A stretch of 64,000 nt of DNA from assembly GCF_015234305.1 (NCBI RefSeq), contig NZ_JADGMI010000001.1, positions 744,001-808,000 of the forward strand. Direction: 5' to 3'. Each line of letters begins with the position of its first letter. The first letter of the stretch is position 1. The DNA comes from Superficieibacter sp. 1612_C1 (GTDB lineage Bacteria; Pseudomonadota; Gammaproteobacteria; Enterobacterales; Enterobacteriaceae). Positions 1 to 8,524 of the stretch are shown one piece after another. The notes beneath the pieces were generated by a model. That model did not search any database. It had not been told where the DNA came from and worked only from the letters and a program-made list of their open reading frames with translations. The position numbers were made by a program, and so were the translations under genes.

Positions 1-12
1 CCGGAGGATAAG

Positions 13-426
13 ATGAAAGAGCACGATATTGCAGGCATTCTGACGTCAACACATACCATCGCGCTGGTGGGCGCGAGCGATAAGCCCGACCGGCCCAGCT
101 ATCGGGTCATGAAATATCTGCTGGACCAGGGTTATCACGTTATTCCGGTCTCACCTAAAGTGGCGGGAAGTACACTTCTGGGGCAGCAAGGCTATGCAAC
201 ACTGGCCGATGTGCCGGAGAAAATCGATATGGTCGATGTTTTCCGTAATTCAGAAGCCGCATGGGGCGTCGCGCAGGAGGCCATCGCCGTGGGGGCCAAA
301 ACCCTGTGGCTACAGTTGGGTGTAATTAACGAACAGGCGGCGGTGCTGGCACGCGATGCTGGTCTGAACGTGGTGATGGATCGCTGCCCGGCGATTGAAA
401 TTCCTCGCCTGGGCCTGGCGAAATAA
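13..426 (+). CDS. yccU: CoA-binding protein YccU
   Basis: A 137-residue protein that aligns almost end to end with E. coli YccU as I remember it. It is a single Rossmann-like CoA-binding domain with the family signature near the N-terminus ([13 protein letters not shown], about residues 17-29) and the typical C-terminal MDRCPAIE segment. The family is predicted to bind CoA or a nucleotide; the physiological role is not established. The ATG at 13 follows a GGAGG-like ribosome binding site at the very start of the window, so the promoter is not visible. A strong terminator follows directly and separates it from convergent hspQ. Identity is confident, function is not. Confidence 0.93.
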   Translation: MKEHDIAGILTSTHTIALVGASDKPDRPSYRVMKYLLDQGYHVIPVSPKVAGSTLLGQQGYATLADVPEKIDMVDVFRNSEAAWGVAQEAIAVGAKTLWLQLGVINEQAAVLARDAGLNVVMDRCPAIEIPRLGLAK

Positions 427-430
427 GTAA

Positions 431-465
431 AAAGCCCGCCGCGGTGTGAACCGGGCGGGCTTTTT
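431..465 (+). terminator. Rho-independent terminator after yccU
   Basis: A GC-rich inverted repeat (AAAGCCCGCC paired with GGGCGGGCTTT) ends in a run of T. Because the left arm is preceded by A residues it may also serve hspQ, which converges from the other side. Confidence 0.9.
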
Positions 466-477
466 CATATACGGAGT

Positions 478-795
478 TTAGTGGCAAAGTCGGGGCGACT
501 GAAGCTGGCGACGGATGGTGCGGGACAGTTCGTCCATCGAAGGCTGTTCCGGGTGCTCCTCCAGCATCTCACCGCTAAGCTGCGCTTCGGCGAGATAGGT
601 ATGCACTGGCTGGCCGCTGTCGTCTTCCATTACCACATGATACCAGGGCGCGGCGCGAAGCTCGTCATTGACCGCAAGTTCTTCAGGTGCTGGCTCTTCA
701 AGGGAATACTCAGCATCGACATCCACAATAACGCCCAGATAGCCCAGCAGGGTGTGGCGAACCTGCTGACCAATGCCATATTTGCTGGCAATCAT
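478..795 (-). CDS. hspQ: Heat shock protein HspQ
   Basis: A 105-residue protein matching E. coli HspQ (YccV), a small hemimethylated-DNA-binding-fold protein known to act as a specificity factor for Lon protease and in DnaA turnover. The family core is visible ([16 protein letters not shown] near the N-terminus, [13 protein letters not shown] in the centre). The start at 795 was preferred to a GTG two codons upstream because a GGAGG sequence lies five bases before this ATG and the resulting length equals that of the E. coli protein. It converges on yccU. Confidence 0.93.
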   Translation of the reverse strand: MIASKYGIGQQVRHTLLGYLGVIVDVDAEYSLEEPAPEELAVNDELRAAPWYHVVMEDDSGQPVHTYLAEAQLSGEMLEEHPEQPSMDELSRTIRRQLQSPRLCH

Positions 796-856
796 TGTCA
801 CCTCCAGGGGAAAATTGCTCTACAGGTTATGTGGGGCAAAATTTCCCTTTTTCAAG

Positions 857-2047
857 TTACATGACGCGACAGGCAAAGCCTTTCAGATAAAGTCCTTCTG
901 GATAGGTAGCAATCACCGGGTGATCGGCGGCCTGACGGAACTGCTCTATAAATTGTATATCACGTCCGGCATCAATTGCGGCATCAGCGACAATTTTCTG
1001 GAATAAATCGGTGGTCATCAGCCCGGAGCAGGAGAAGGTCAGCAGTACGCCGCCGGGGTTAAGCAGCTGAATCGCCAGCATATTGATATCTTTATAGCCA
1101 CGGCAGGCACCCTGTAACTGGCTTTTATTTTCAACAAACTTCGGCGGATCCATTACGATCACGTCAAATTTCTCGCCGCTATCGCGATATTTACGCAGCA
1201 GTTTGAATACGTCATCGCGCACAAATTCAGCTTTGCTGAGATCCAACTGGTTTAGCTCAACGTTCTGCTTCGCCACGTCCAGCGCTTCCTGTGAGGTATC
1301 GACGCTGATGACCTGACGGCAACCGCCCATCAATGCGGAAACCGCAAAGCCGCCGGTATAGGAGAAACAGTTCAGCACGCGCGCATTTTCGACATAGCGA
1401 CGGGTTGCCAGACGGCTGTCGCGCTGATCGAGATAATAGCCGGTTTTATGGCCTGCTTTGATATCCACCAGCAGCTTCATGCCATGTTCCTGAATTGGCA
1501 GCAGGGCAGGCGGTTGCTCGCCGGTGACCGGCCCCTGCGTCAGCTCCAGACCCTCTTTCTTACGCACCGCCACATCGCTGCGATCGTAAATTGCACATTC
1601 CGGCCACAGTGACTGGAGCGCCGAGATCAGCGCTGCACGCTGATATTCTGCTCCGGCGCTCAGCAGTTGCAGCACCAGGAAATTGCCGAAGCGGTCGATG
1701 GTCACGCCCGGCAGACCGTCAGACTCTCCGGCGATTAAACGCCAGGCATCCAGCCCGTCGCGTTTCGCCAGCCAGTCACGCCAGGTCTGCGCACGCTGAA
1801 GGCGGCGAATGAAAAAGTCGATATCCACCGACTCCTGCGGATCGAATGTCCAGACGCGGGCGCGGATCTGTGAATCGGGAGAATACGCGGCGCGTGCCAG
1901 CCATTTGCCCTGATGATCGACAATATCAATGGTCTCACCCTGGCTGGCCTTGCCTTCCATACGGGCAACGGCACCGGAAAAAATCCACGGATGGCGGCGC
2001 AACAGCGATTTCTCGCGCCCTTTCGCTAACACTAAACGTACGCTCAT
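857..2047 (-). CDS. rlmI: 23S rRNA m5C1962 methyltransferase RlmI
   Basis: A 396-residue protein, the same length as E. coli RlmI (YccW), the enzyme that makes 5-methylcytidine at position 1962 of 23S rRNA. An N-terminal PUA-type RNA-binding segment (about residues 1-70) is followed by a central connector and a class I SAM-dependent methyltransferase domain. The SAM-binding motif FSYTGGF lies at 228-234 and the catalytic-loop motif DPPKF at 300-304. It is transcribed toward hspQ, with about 60 bases between them. There is no sign of truncation. Confidence 0.95.
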   Translation of the reverse strand: MSVRLVLAKGREKSLLRRHPWIFSGAVARMEGKASQGETIDIVDHQGKWLARAAYSPDSQIRARVWTFDPQESVDIDFFIRRLQRAQTWRDWLAKRDGLDAWRLIAGESDGLPGVTIDRFGNFLVLQLLSAGAEYQRAALISALQSLWPECAIYDRSDVAVRKKEGLELTQGPVTGEQPPALLPIQEHGMKLLVDIKAGHKTGYYLDQRDSRLATRRYVENARVLNCFSYTGGFAVSALMGGCRQVISVDTSQEALDVAKQNVELNQLDLSKAEFVRDDVFKLLRKYRDSGEKFDVIVMDPPKFVENKSQLQGACRGYKDINMLAIQLLNPGGVLLTFSCSGLMTTDLFQKIVADAAIDAGRDIQFIEQFRQAADHPVIATYPEGLYLKGFACRVM

Positions 2048-2198
2048 AGTTTACTTTTCTGTCGAATTAAGAAATTTGGCGCATTTTCCCGACTTCGCCC
2101 GGAAATTGCAACGCGTTAAGCGAAACCCACCTTCAGTATCCTGCAATCCAGCATGTGCTGTTAAACTTAGCCTGAGGTTTTTGAACAGTGAGGTTATT

Positions 2199-2492
2199 AT
2201 GTCTGATGAAAAATCGACCCGCTGCGTAAAATGTTGGGTTCACGGCATGGTGCAGGGCGTTGGGTTTCGCTATACCACTCAGCATGAAGCGCAAAAGCTG
2301 GGGCTTACCGGCTACGCACGTAACCTGGATGACGGCAGCGTGGAAGTGGTGGCCTGTGGCGACGGTGAGCGGGTAGAGCAATTACTGGCATGGCTGAAAG
2401 CGGGTGGTCCGCGCAGCGCCAGGGTGGAGAAGGTTCTGACTGAACCCTCTCAGGGCGATCCGTCATGGACCAAATTCAGCATTCGCTATTAA
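2199..2492 (+). CDS. yccX: Acylphosphatase
   Basis: A 97-residue acylphosphatase (YccX/AcyP), which hydrolyses carboxyl-phosphate bonds of acylphosphates. The signature [12 protein letters not shown] carries the phosphate-binding Arg24, and the catalytic Asn falls at 42 in ARNLDDGS. The reading frame is open much further upstream, but the ATG at 2199 gives the family length. The gene is divergent from rlmI, and its stop codon overlaps the tusE stop on the other strand by four bases. The first residues are slightly longer than in the E. coli protein. Confidence 0.92.
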   Translation: MSDEKSTRCVKCWVHGMVQGVGFRYTTQHEAQKLGLTGYARNLDDGSVEVVACGDGERVEQLLAWLKAGGPRSARVEKVLTEPSQGDPSWTKFSIRY

Positions 2493-2818
2493 ATGCATTT
2501 CACCGGTTTAGGCAGGCCGGCAATTTTTGTCGCCTGCTTCGCGGGACCTTTCGGAAACAGGCGATAGAGATAGCGGCTGTTGCCTTTCTCTTCGCCAAAG
2601 GTATTCGCCATCGCTTTGACCAGCATCCGAATCGCCGGTGAAGTGTTAAATTCAAGATAAAAGGCGCGCACAAAACGCACCACTTCCCAGTGTTCCGCTG
2701 AGAGCGCAATTCCTTCCTGCTCGGCAATCACTTCAGCGAGTGCTTCGCTCCACTGATGAGTATCCTTCAGATAGCCTTCGCTATCGGTTTCAATGTCATG
2801 GCCTGCAAAGTTAAGCAT
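2489..2818 (-). CDS. tusE: Sulfur relay protein TusE
   Basis: A 109-residue TusE (YccK) of the DsrC family. It takes sulfur from the TusBCD complex and passes it to MnmA for 2-thiouridine synthesis in tRNA. The essential cysteine is in the C-terminal tail (PVKCI, Cys108). A second ATG one codon upstream (2821) gives 110 residues; the downstream ATG was chosen because it matches the E. coli N-terminus. It converges on yccX with overlapping stop codons. Confidence 0.94.
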   Translation of the reverse strand: MLNFAGHDIETDSEGYLKDTHQWSEALAEVIAEQEGIALSAEHWEVVRFVRAFYLEFNTSPAIRMLVKAMANTFGEEKGNSRYLYRLFPKGPAKQATKIAGLPKPVKCI

Positions 2819-2863
2819 CATCTTTCACAATGTCATTCGGTAAACTGGCGGCAGTGTAGCAAA

Positions 2864-2890
2864 AAACAAAGCCCCGCATAAGCGGGGCCT
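2864..2890 (-). terminator. Terminator after yccA
   Basis: The inverted repeat GCCCCGC-ATAA-GCGGGGC lies just past the yccA stop. Read on the minus strand it is followed by a T-rich run, as expected for intrinsic termination. Confidence 0.85.
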
Positions 2891-2909
2891 GGTGACAGCA
2901 TATTACCTG

Positions 2910-3569
2910 TTAATCCCGGCTGGCGAAGCCCAGGATGCTCAGCAGGCTGATGAAGATGTTGTACAGCGAAACATACAGGCTGACGGTCGCACGAATATAG
3001 TTGGTTTCACCGCCGCGAATAATGTTGCTGGTCTCGAACAGAATCGCGCCCGATGAGATCAGAATAAACACCGCGCTAATTGCCAGGTGCAGCGCCGGAA
3101 GCTGTAGGAAGATATTGGCTACCATTCCCACCAGTACCACCACGATCCCCGCCATCAGCATACCGCCGAGGAAGGACATATCTTTGCGCGTGGTCAGCAC
3201 ATAAGCGGAACAGCAGAAGAACACCAGCGCCGTACCGCCCAGCGCCATCCCGATCACATCTCCCATGCCAGCGGAGAGATAGGCGTTAAGGATTGGCCCA
3301 AGGATATAGCCGAGGAAGCCGGTAAACGCGAAAGCCGCCAGGATACCTGAAGGCTGATTAGCCAGCTTGTAGGTCAGGAACATTAACCCGTACATGCCGA
3401 CCAGCGTCAGGATCAGGCCCGGCGACGGCAGCGCCAGCAGCGTGCTCGCCGTGGCGGTAATCGCTGAAAACGCCAGCGTCAGGCTCAGCAGGAAATAGGT
3501 ATTACGTAGCACTTTATGCGTGCTAAGCAGCGATGAACTCTCTCGGGAAACGGTAATAAAACGATCCAT
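2910..3569 (-). CDS. yccA: FtsH modulator YccA, BAX inhibitor-1 family
   Basis: A 219-residue inner-membrane protein with seven predicted hydrophobic segments. It matches E. coli YccA, a substrate and modulator of the FtsH protease and a member of the UPF0005/BAX inhibitor-1 family. The C-terminal stretch around [22 protein letters not shown] carries the family's acidic and charged positions. It has its own terminator and about 270 bp of upstream non-coding DNA, so it is probably monocistronic. Confidence 0.93.
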   Translation of the reverse strand: MDRFITVSRESSSLLSTHKVLRNTYFLLSLTLAFSAITATASTLLALPSPGLILTLVGMYGLMFLTYKLANQPSGILAAFAFTGFLGYILGPILNAYLSAGMGDVIGMALGGTALVFFCCSAYVLTTRKDMSFLGGMLMAGIVVVLVGMVANIFLQLPALHLAISAVFILISSGAILFETSNIIRGGETNYIRATVSLYVSLYNIFISLLSILGFASRD

Positions 3570-3840
3570 GAGTCACTCTCTTATGACAGATGTAATTAGC
3601 AAGAATAATAGAAAATCAAAGCCTAACGGCATATCGGTTTTACCCATCTTTACTCATTTTACGGTTTTCTGCACAGAATAAAATAATACGAATCAGGTTC
3701 CGGGCAGGATGAATAAGCGATCTCAGGAAAAGACGAGATCAATATCTTATAGGTCGCTAAAAAGGTTTGCTTTGCCCGCTAACTGTCGTTAAGAGTGGAG
3801 AGAGCGTGACGAGAAGTATCCCATTGATGAGGCAAAGGAA

Positions 3841-5469
3841 ATGAATCGAGTTACCTATAAAACATACAATTACACCTTGCTGGCAGCGAGTTTACTGTTG
3901 ACAACGACCTCCGTACTGGCGGCAACCGTCCCTCCCGGAACAGAGCTTGCTGCGCAGCAGGAAGTGGTGAGAAATAATGGTAGCGAGCCAGCATCGCTGG
4001 ATCCGCATAAAGTAGAAAGTGACGTTGAGTTTAATCTTATCAGCGATATGTTCGACGGTCTGGTCGGGGTTAATCCCGACGGCACCATTGCGCCCCATCT
4101 CGCGGCGAGCTGGGAGAATAAAGATAATACCGTCTGGACGTTTCATTTGCGCCCCGGCATAACCTGGTCCGACGGTACGGCTATTACCGCGCAGGATTTT
4201 GTCTTTAGCTGGCAGCGGCTGGTGGATCCTAAAACCACCTCTCCCTACGCCAGTTATCCGGGCAATATGCATATCGTCAATGCGGCTGATATTGCGCAGG
4301 GTAAAAAAGCACCGGATACCCTGGGCGTGAAAGCTATTAACGATACCACGCTCGAAGTCACGCTAACCCAGCCTACCGCTGCATTCCTCGCGATGCTCGC
4401 CCACCCGTCGCTGGTCCCGGTCGATAAAGTGCTGATTACGCGTTTTGGCGATAAATGGTCGAGACCTGAGCACGTTGTCAGCAGCGGGGCGTATAAGCTT
4501 TCGGAGTGGGTGGTCAACGAGCGCATCGTGGCGCAACGCAACCCGCGCTACTGGGACGACAAAAACACGGTCATTAATAAAGTGACCTATCTTCCGCTCT
4601 CTTCCGAGACCGCCGACGTCAACCGCTATCGCGCAGGGGAAATTGATATTACCAATACCGTGCCGGTCAATCAGTTTGCCCAGTTGAAAAAAACGCTGGG
4701 CGATCAGGTTAACGTCTCGCCGCAGCTCGCCACTTACTACTATCAGTTCAACACCACTAAAGCACCGTTTAACGATCCGCGCGTGCGCCGGGCGCTCAAT
4801 ATGGCGCTGGATAAGGACATTATTGCTCAGAAAGTCATGGGGCAGGGGCAGCGTGCGGCGTGGGTCATTAGCCAGCCGGAAATTGGTGGTGTTACTCTGA
4901 AAGGACCTGACTATGCCAGCTGGCCGCGCGAAAAACGTCTTGCCGAGGCGAAGAAATTGCTGGCCGACGCGGGCTTCGGTCCGGATCACCCGCTCTCCTT
5001 TAGTTTGCTTTATAACACCATGGAGACCCATCAGCGCATCGCCATCGCTGCCAGCTCCATGTGGAAGAAAAATCTCGGCGTGGAGGTCAAACTCCAGAAC
5101 CAGGAGTGGAAAACGATGCTGGACGCGATGCACACCGGCAGCTTTGACGTGGTGCGCTACGCCTGGATTGCCGACTATGACGATGCGGCCACCTTCCTTA
5201 ATAATTTCCGTACCAACGACAGCGAAAATACCAGCAAGTACAGTAATACCGCGTACGATGAGGCGCTGGCAAACGCCGCCCGCGCGGCGGATGTGAAAGC
5301 ACGCGGTCAATATTATCAGCAGGCAGAGGAGATTCTGGGGCATGATGTGCCTGCGATCCCGGTTTATCACTATGTGCGCACGCATCTTGTGAAGCCGTGG
5401 GTCGGCGGATTTACGCCCGACAGTCTGGGGTATTACTACACCAAAGACCTTTACATCAAAAAACATTAA
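3841..5469 (+). CDS. Periplasmic oligopeptide-binding protein, OppA/MppA type
   Basis: A 542-residue solute-binding protein of the SBP_bac_5 family. It has a signal peptide (hydrophobic LLAASLLLTTTSVLA ending near residue 28). The ligand-binding domains carry family hallmarks such as SDGTAITAQDFVFSWQRLVDPKT and PFNDPRVRRALNMALDK. It most resembles OppA/MppA, which deliver oligopeptides or murein tripeptide to the Opp permease. No permease or ATPase gene is adjacent, so it is an orphan that probably shares a transporter encoded elsewhere. The ATG at 3841 follows a GAGGCAAAGGA ribosome binding site. Exact ligand unknown. Confidence 0.88.
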   Translation: MNRVTYKTYNYTLLAASLLLTTTSVLAATVPPGTELAAQQEVVRNNGSEPASLDPHKVESDVEFNLISDMFDGLVGVNPDGTIAPHLAASWENKDNTVWTFHLRPGITWSDGTAITAQDFVFSWQRLVDPKTTSPYASYPGNMHIVNAADIAQGKKAPDTLGVKAINDTTLEVTLTQPTAAFLAMLAHPSLVPVDKVLITRFGDKWSRPEHVVSSGAYKLSEWVVNERIVAQRNPRYWDDKNTVINKVTYLPLSSETADVNRYRAGEIDITNTVPVNQFAQLKKTLGDQVNVSPQLATYYYQFNTTKAPFNDPRVRRALNMALDKDIIAQKVMGQGQRAAWVISQPEIGGVTLKGPDYASWPREKRLAEAKKLLADAGFGPDHPLSFSLLYNTMETHQRIAIAASSMWKKNLGVEVKLQNQEWKTMLDAMHTGSFDVVRYAWIADYDDAATFLNNFRTNDSENTSKYSNTAYDEALANAARAADVKARGQYYQQAEEILGHDVPAIPVYHYVRTHLVKPWVGGFTPDSLGYYYTKDLYIKKH

Positions 5470-5571
5470 GCGCACGCGTATCGTTTGTGTTGATTAACTG
5501 CTCAATATGCTGTTATTTCAGCCGAATAATCACATTTTGACGCTTTTTCAGGCAAACGATCGGATTAGTGC

Positions 5572-5600
5572 TTTACACGGCGCATGGAGATGTTTATATT
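5572..5600 (+). promoter_or_regulatory. serT promoter
   Basis: A TTTACA -35 box (5572-5577) and a TATATT -10 box (5595-5600) are separated by 17 bases and followed by a GC-rich discriminator (GCGCC). This is the arrangement of stable-RNA promoters under stringent control. The tRNA begins 13 bases later. Confidence 0.75.
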
Positions 5601-5612
5601 GCGCCTCAACCC

Positions 5613-5700
5613 GGAAGCGTGGCCGAGCGGTTGAAGGCACCGGTCTTGAAAACCGGCGACCCGAAAGGGTTCTAGAGTTCGAATCTCTACGCTTCCGCCA
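5613..5700 (+). tRNA. serT: tRNA-Ser (anticodon UGA)
   Basis: An 88-nt class II tRNA with the 3' CCA encoded. The acceptor stem pairs GGAAGCG with CGCTTCC. The anticodon TGA is at 5647-5649 in a CTTGAAA loop closed by an ACCGG/CCGGT stem. A long variable arm (GACCCGAAAGGGTTC) and a TTCGAAT T-loop are present. The sequence and location match serT of E. coli, which also follows yccA. tRNA 3' ends are common integration sites, and accessory DNA begins just downstream, but no duplicated 3' end was found nearby. Confidence 0.98.
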
Positions 5701-5708
5701 AATTTAAC

Positions 5709-5742
5709 AAGGGGTTACCGAAAGGTAACCCCTTTGTTTTTT
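5709..5742 (+). terminator. serT terminator
   Basis: A strong hairpin (AAGGGGTTACC, GAAA loop, GGTAACCCCTT) is followed by seven T residues directly behind the tRNA. Confidence 0.93.
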
Positions 5743-5766
5743 TGGGTCTGCTGACACAGGATGTTG

Positions 5767-6092
5767 CTATATTTTCGTGATTACCATCCCATTTAGTCTT
5801 CTCGCGTCAGCGATGGCCCCATCGCGAGTTTTCCAGAAAATGTGACTTTGTTTCTCGCCAGCGATGAGCATCGTTATATCGCTGGCACAGTGAACGGTAT
5901 AAAGGGGCGTTTCCCCCTTATCATCACCTCTCTTCTGACAAATAAATTTTATAACCCGACCTGGCGTCTCTTCATCCTGACCAGTTGCGGATAACGCAAT
6001 GCTCTTATCGACAAGCCCGACATCAGAGCGCCGATGATCCCAATTTTCGAAATTCTATCCTGAAAGCCTTCCTGCTCGCCATGCCCCATCAT
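5767..6092 (-). pseudogene. Decayed hypothetical protein fragment
   Basis: On the minus strand a frame runs open for 95 codons from 6054 to the stop at 5767. It has a protein-like composition (for example LYTVHCASDITMLIAGEK and ending LNGMVITKI) but no usable start codon. An overlapping frame begins with ATG at 6092 or 6089 (MGHGEQEGFQDRISKIG) and could be joined to it by a single frameshift around 6020. The reading is therefore a gene broken by frameshift, or the C-terminal remnant of a longer one. I do not recognise the family. The remaining intergenic DNA between serT and the gluconate dehydrogenase holds nothing else I can identify. Coding status is an inference from the open frame and composition only. 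Confidence 0.35.
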
Positions 6093-6215
6093 CCGGCCAG
6101 GAAAACCAACCCTGCATAACGGCAATTACGGCCAGAAGCGGTAAATGTACACTCGATCACAAAAAGAAAATTAGCCCAATTTTTCTTCTTTTGTTTTAAC
6201 TGTTACGCGTATACA

Positions 6216-6227
6216 GTTACCGATAAC
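6216..6227. promoter_or_regulatory. GntR/IdnR-type operator
   Basis: GTTACCGATAAC is the core of the operator bound by gluconate repressors GntR and IdnR (published consensus ATGTTA-N4-TAACAT). It lies 17 bases before the IdnO-like gene, overlapping its probable promoter and leader. A related half-site (TGTTACGCG) lies about 15 bases upstream. The likely ligand-responsive protein is the LacI-family regulator encoded two genes downstream. Confidence 0.6.
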
Positions 6228-6243
6228 GTCAAAAGGAGGCGGT

Positions 6244-7008
6244 ATGGAAAATTTGTTTGGACTCGCCGGAAAACGTGCGTTGATCACCGGTTCTGCGCAG
6301 GGTATTGGTAATTTGCTGGCAAAGGGATTAGCCGCGCACGGCGCTGAAATTGTGATTAATGATATTACGCAAGCGCGGGCAGATGAGGCGGCGCGCATGC
6401 TGGTAGAGATGGGTTACAAGGCGGTGGGATATGGCTTCGACGTCACCCACGGGGGAGAAGTTGAGCAGGCCATTGCGCACATTGAGCAATCCGTAGGCTC
6501 TATCGACATTCTTATCAACAATGCCGGGATCCAGCGTCGCTATCCCTTTACTGAATTCCCCGAAGAAGAGTGGGACAGGGTTATCGACGTCAACCAAAAA
6601 TCTGTTTTTCTGGTATCAAAGCAGGTGGCTAAATATATGATGGCGCGGCGTCAGGGCAAAATCATTAATATATGTTCCATGCAAAGTGAACTGGGCAGAA
6701 AAACCATAACGCCTTACGCCGCGTCAAAAGGGGCAGTAAAAATGCTGACGCGTGGAATGTGTGTGGAACTGGCAGAATATAACATACAGGTGAATGGGAT
6801 CGCGCCTGGCTATTTTGCAACGGAAATGACCTCTGCACTGGTCAATGATGAGAATTTCTCTGCCTGGCTGTATCAAAGAACGCCTGCTGCCCGCTGGGGA
6901 AGACCGGAGGAACTTATTGGCGCTGCGGTTTATCTGTCTGCACCGGCTTCCGATTTTGTCAATGGACACGTTCTTTTTGTCGATGGAGGAATGCTGGCGG
7001 CAGTATAA
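6244..7008 (+). CDS. SDR dehydrogenase, IdnO-like gluconate 5-dehydrogenase
   Basis: A 254-residue short-chain dehydrogenase closely similar to E. coli IdnO, which reduces 5-keto-D-gluconate to D-gluconate with NADPH. The nucleotide-binding motif TGSAQGIG is at 15-22 and the catalytic Ser145, Tyr158 and Lys162 are in place. The segment NAGIQRRYPFTEFPEEEW is characteristic of this subgroup. AGGAGG lies five bases before the ATG. It heads a three-gene set with an MFS transporter and a GntR/IdnR-like regulator, without the kinase or idonate dehydrogenase of the full idn operon. The true substrate may therefore be a related keto-sugar acid. Confidence 0.85.
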   Translation: MENLFGLAGKRALITGSAQGIGNLLAKGLAAHGAEIVINDITQARADEAARMLVEMGYKAVGYGFDVTHGGEVEQAIAHIEQSVGSIDILINNAGIQRRYPFTEFPEEEWDRVIDVNQKSVFLVSKQVAKYMMARRQGKIINICSMQSELGRKTITPYAASKGAVKMLTRGMCVELAEYNIQVNGIAPGYFATEMTSALVNDENFSAWLYQRTPAARWGRPEELIGAAVYLSAPASDFVNGHVLFVDGGMLAAV

Positions 7009-7155
7009 AAATAAATAACCTGTTTTGATTGCAAATTAATTTTTATCGCTGAAATTCTCAGGAATTATTATCGCCTGAGTCGGGAGCGCTTTACCTTTTT
7101 TGCCCTCCTGAAGTGACAGCGAAATAAATATTTATTGATCATCTGAGGATTACTT

Positions 7156-8442
7156 ATGAATATACAAAAATTACCAGCTCGTCGCTGGTGGTATTTGATG
7201 CCTGTTATTTTTATTACTTACAGCCTGGCGTATCTTGATCGCGCAAATTATGGTTTTGCGGCAGCTGCAGGTATTGAGCACGATCTTGGTATTACCAAAG
7301 GCACCGCCTCATTAATTGGCGCGCTGTTCTTTTTAGGGTATTTTTTCTTTCAGGTGCCGGGCGCTATTTACGCCGTAAAGCGCAGCGTAAGAAAAATGAT
7401 TTTCTGTAGCCTGATATTATGGGGATTTTGTGCCGCCGCCACCGGTTTTGTCAGTAATATTCCGACCCTGATGGTCCTTCGTTTTACGCTGGGTATCGTG
7501 GAAGCGGCAGTGATGCCCGCCATGCTGATTTATATCAGTAACTGGTTTACCAAAAGCGAACGTTCACGGGCTAATACCTTTCTTATCCTGGGAAATCCGG
7601 TGACGGTATTGTGGATGTCTATTGTCTCCGGCTATCTTATCCAGGCGTGGGGCTGGCGCGAAATGTTTATGATTGAGGGCTTACCGGCGGTCATCTGGGC
7701 GGTCTGCTGGTGGGTACTGGTACGTGACAAACCCTCGGAAGCGACATGGCTGAGCGCGCAGGAAAAGCAGACCCTGCAACAGGCGATGGATAGCGAGCAG
7801 AGTGATATCAAACCCGTGCGTAATTATGGCGAGGCCTTACGGTCGCGCAATGTCATTATGCTGTGCGCGGTACATGCCTTGTGGAGTATCGGCGTATACG
7901 GCTTCATGATGTGGATGCCGTCCATTCTTAAAAACGCTGCGCAAATGGATATCGTCTCCGTCGGCTGGCTGGCCGCTGCGCCTTATCTGGCGGCGATTTG
8001 TCTGATGCTCACCGTCTCCTGGCTATCGGATAAATTCCAGAACCGTAAGCTTTTTGTCTGGCCGCTGTTGTTAATCGCCGCCGTGGCGTTTTTTGGTTCC
8101 TGGATGCTCGGCAACCACGCGTTCTGGCTCTCTTATGCCTTACTGGTCATTGCCGCAGCCTGCATGTATGCGCCTTATGGACCTTTCTTCGCCTTAATTC
8201 CGGAACTACTGCCGCGTAATGTTTCCGGCGTTTCGATAGGCCTTATCAACAGCTTCGGCGCGCTGGGCGCGTTTCTGGGGGCATGGCTTGTGGGCTACCT
8301 TAACGGATTAACGGGAGGGCCGGGTGTCTCTTACTCTTTTATGGCCATTTCTCTGCTGGCTTCGGTCTCGCTGATGTACAACGTGCGCGCCGGCAATAAA
8401 ACCTCTGCCACCCCGCTGACAACGGGCAACGTCGCTGGCTGA
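7156..8442 (+). CDS. MFS transporter, anion:cation symporter family
   Basis: A 428-residue major facilitator protein with twelve predicted membrane segments. The N-terminal pattern SLAYLDRANYGFAAAAG and the RFTLGIVEAAVMPAMLIYISNWF segment are typical of the ACS subfamily, which includes glucarate, galactonate, hexuronate and phthalate-type carriers. Placed between a gluconate 5-dehydrogenase-like enzyme and a gluconate-type repressor, it most likely imports a sugar acid in symport with protons. It starts about 150 bases after the dehydrogenase and is probably co-transcribed. Confidence 0.85.
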   Translation: MNIQKLPARRWWYLMPVIFITYSLAYLDRANYGFAAAAGIEHDLGITKGTASLIGALFFLGYFFFQVPGAIYAVKRSVRKMIFCSLILWGFCAAATGFVSNIPTLMVLRFTLGIVEAAVMPAMLIYISNWFTKSERSRANTFLILGNPVTVLWMSIVSGYLIQAWGWREMFMIEGLPAVIWAVCWWVLVRDKPSEATWLSAQEKQTLQQAMDSEQSDIKPVRNYGEALRSRNVIMLCAVHALWSIGVYGFMMWMPSILKNAAQMDIVSVGWLAAAPYLAAICLMLTVSWLSDKFQNRKLFVWPLLLIAAVAFFGSWMLGNHAFWLSYALLVIAAACMYAPYGPFFALIPELLPRNVSGVSIGLINSFGALGAFLGAWLVGYLNGLTGGPGVSYSFMAISLLASVSLMYNVRAGNKTSATPLTTGNVAG

Positions 8443-8483
8443 ACGGATATCGGTGATGCGTGCCCGCATGGACTATGTTAAGG

Positions 8484-8520
8484 TTCTCTGCGATAACAGT
8501 TTGACGTATATCGCAGAGAA
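8484..8520 (+). promoter_or_regulatory. Perfect 12-bp inverted repeat before the regulator gene
   Basis: TTCTCTGCGATA (8484-8495) and TATCGCAGAGAA (8509-8520) form a perfect stem around a 13-base loop, ending four bases before the regulator ATG. The 3' arm contains the GCAGAGAA segment that would serve as ribosome binding site, so in RNA the hairpin would hide it. As DNA it could also be an autoregulatory operator. Confidence 0.6.
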
Positions 8521-8524
8521 TCAT

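Noticed and set aside
4363-5475. 370-codon minus-strand frame opposite the OppA-like gene
   Set aside because: It is antisense to a clear periplasmic binding protein and has no recognisable domain.
5613-5700. serT as attachment site of an integrated element
   Set aside because: No integrase gene and no repeated tRNA 3' end could be found in the following accessory DNA, so integration is possible but unsupported.
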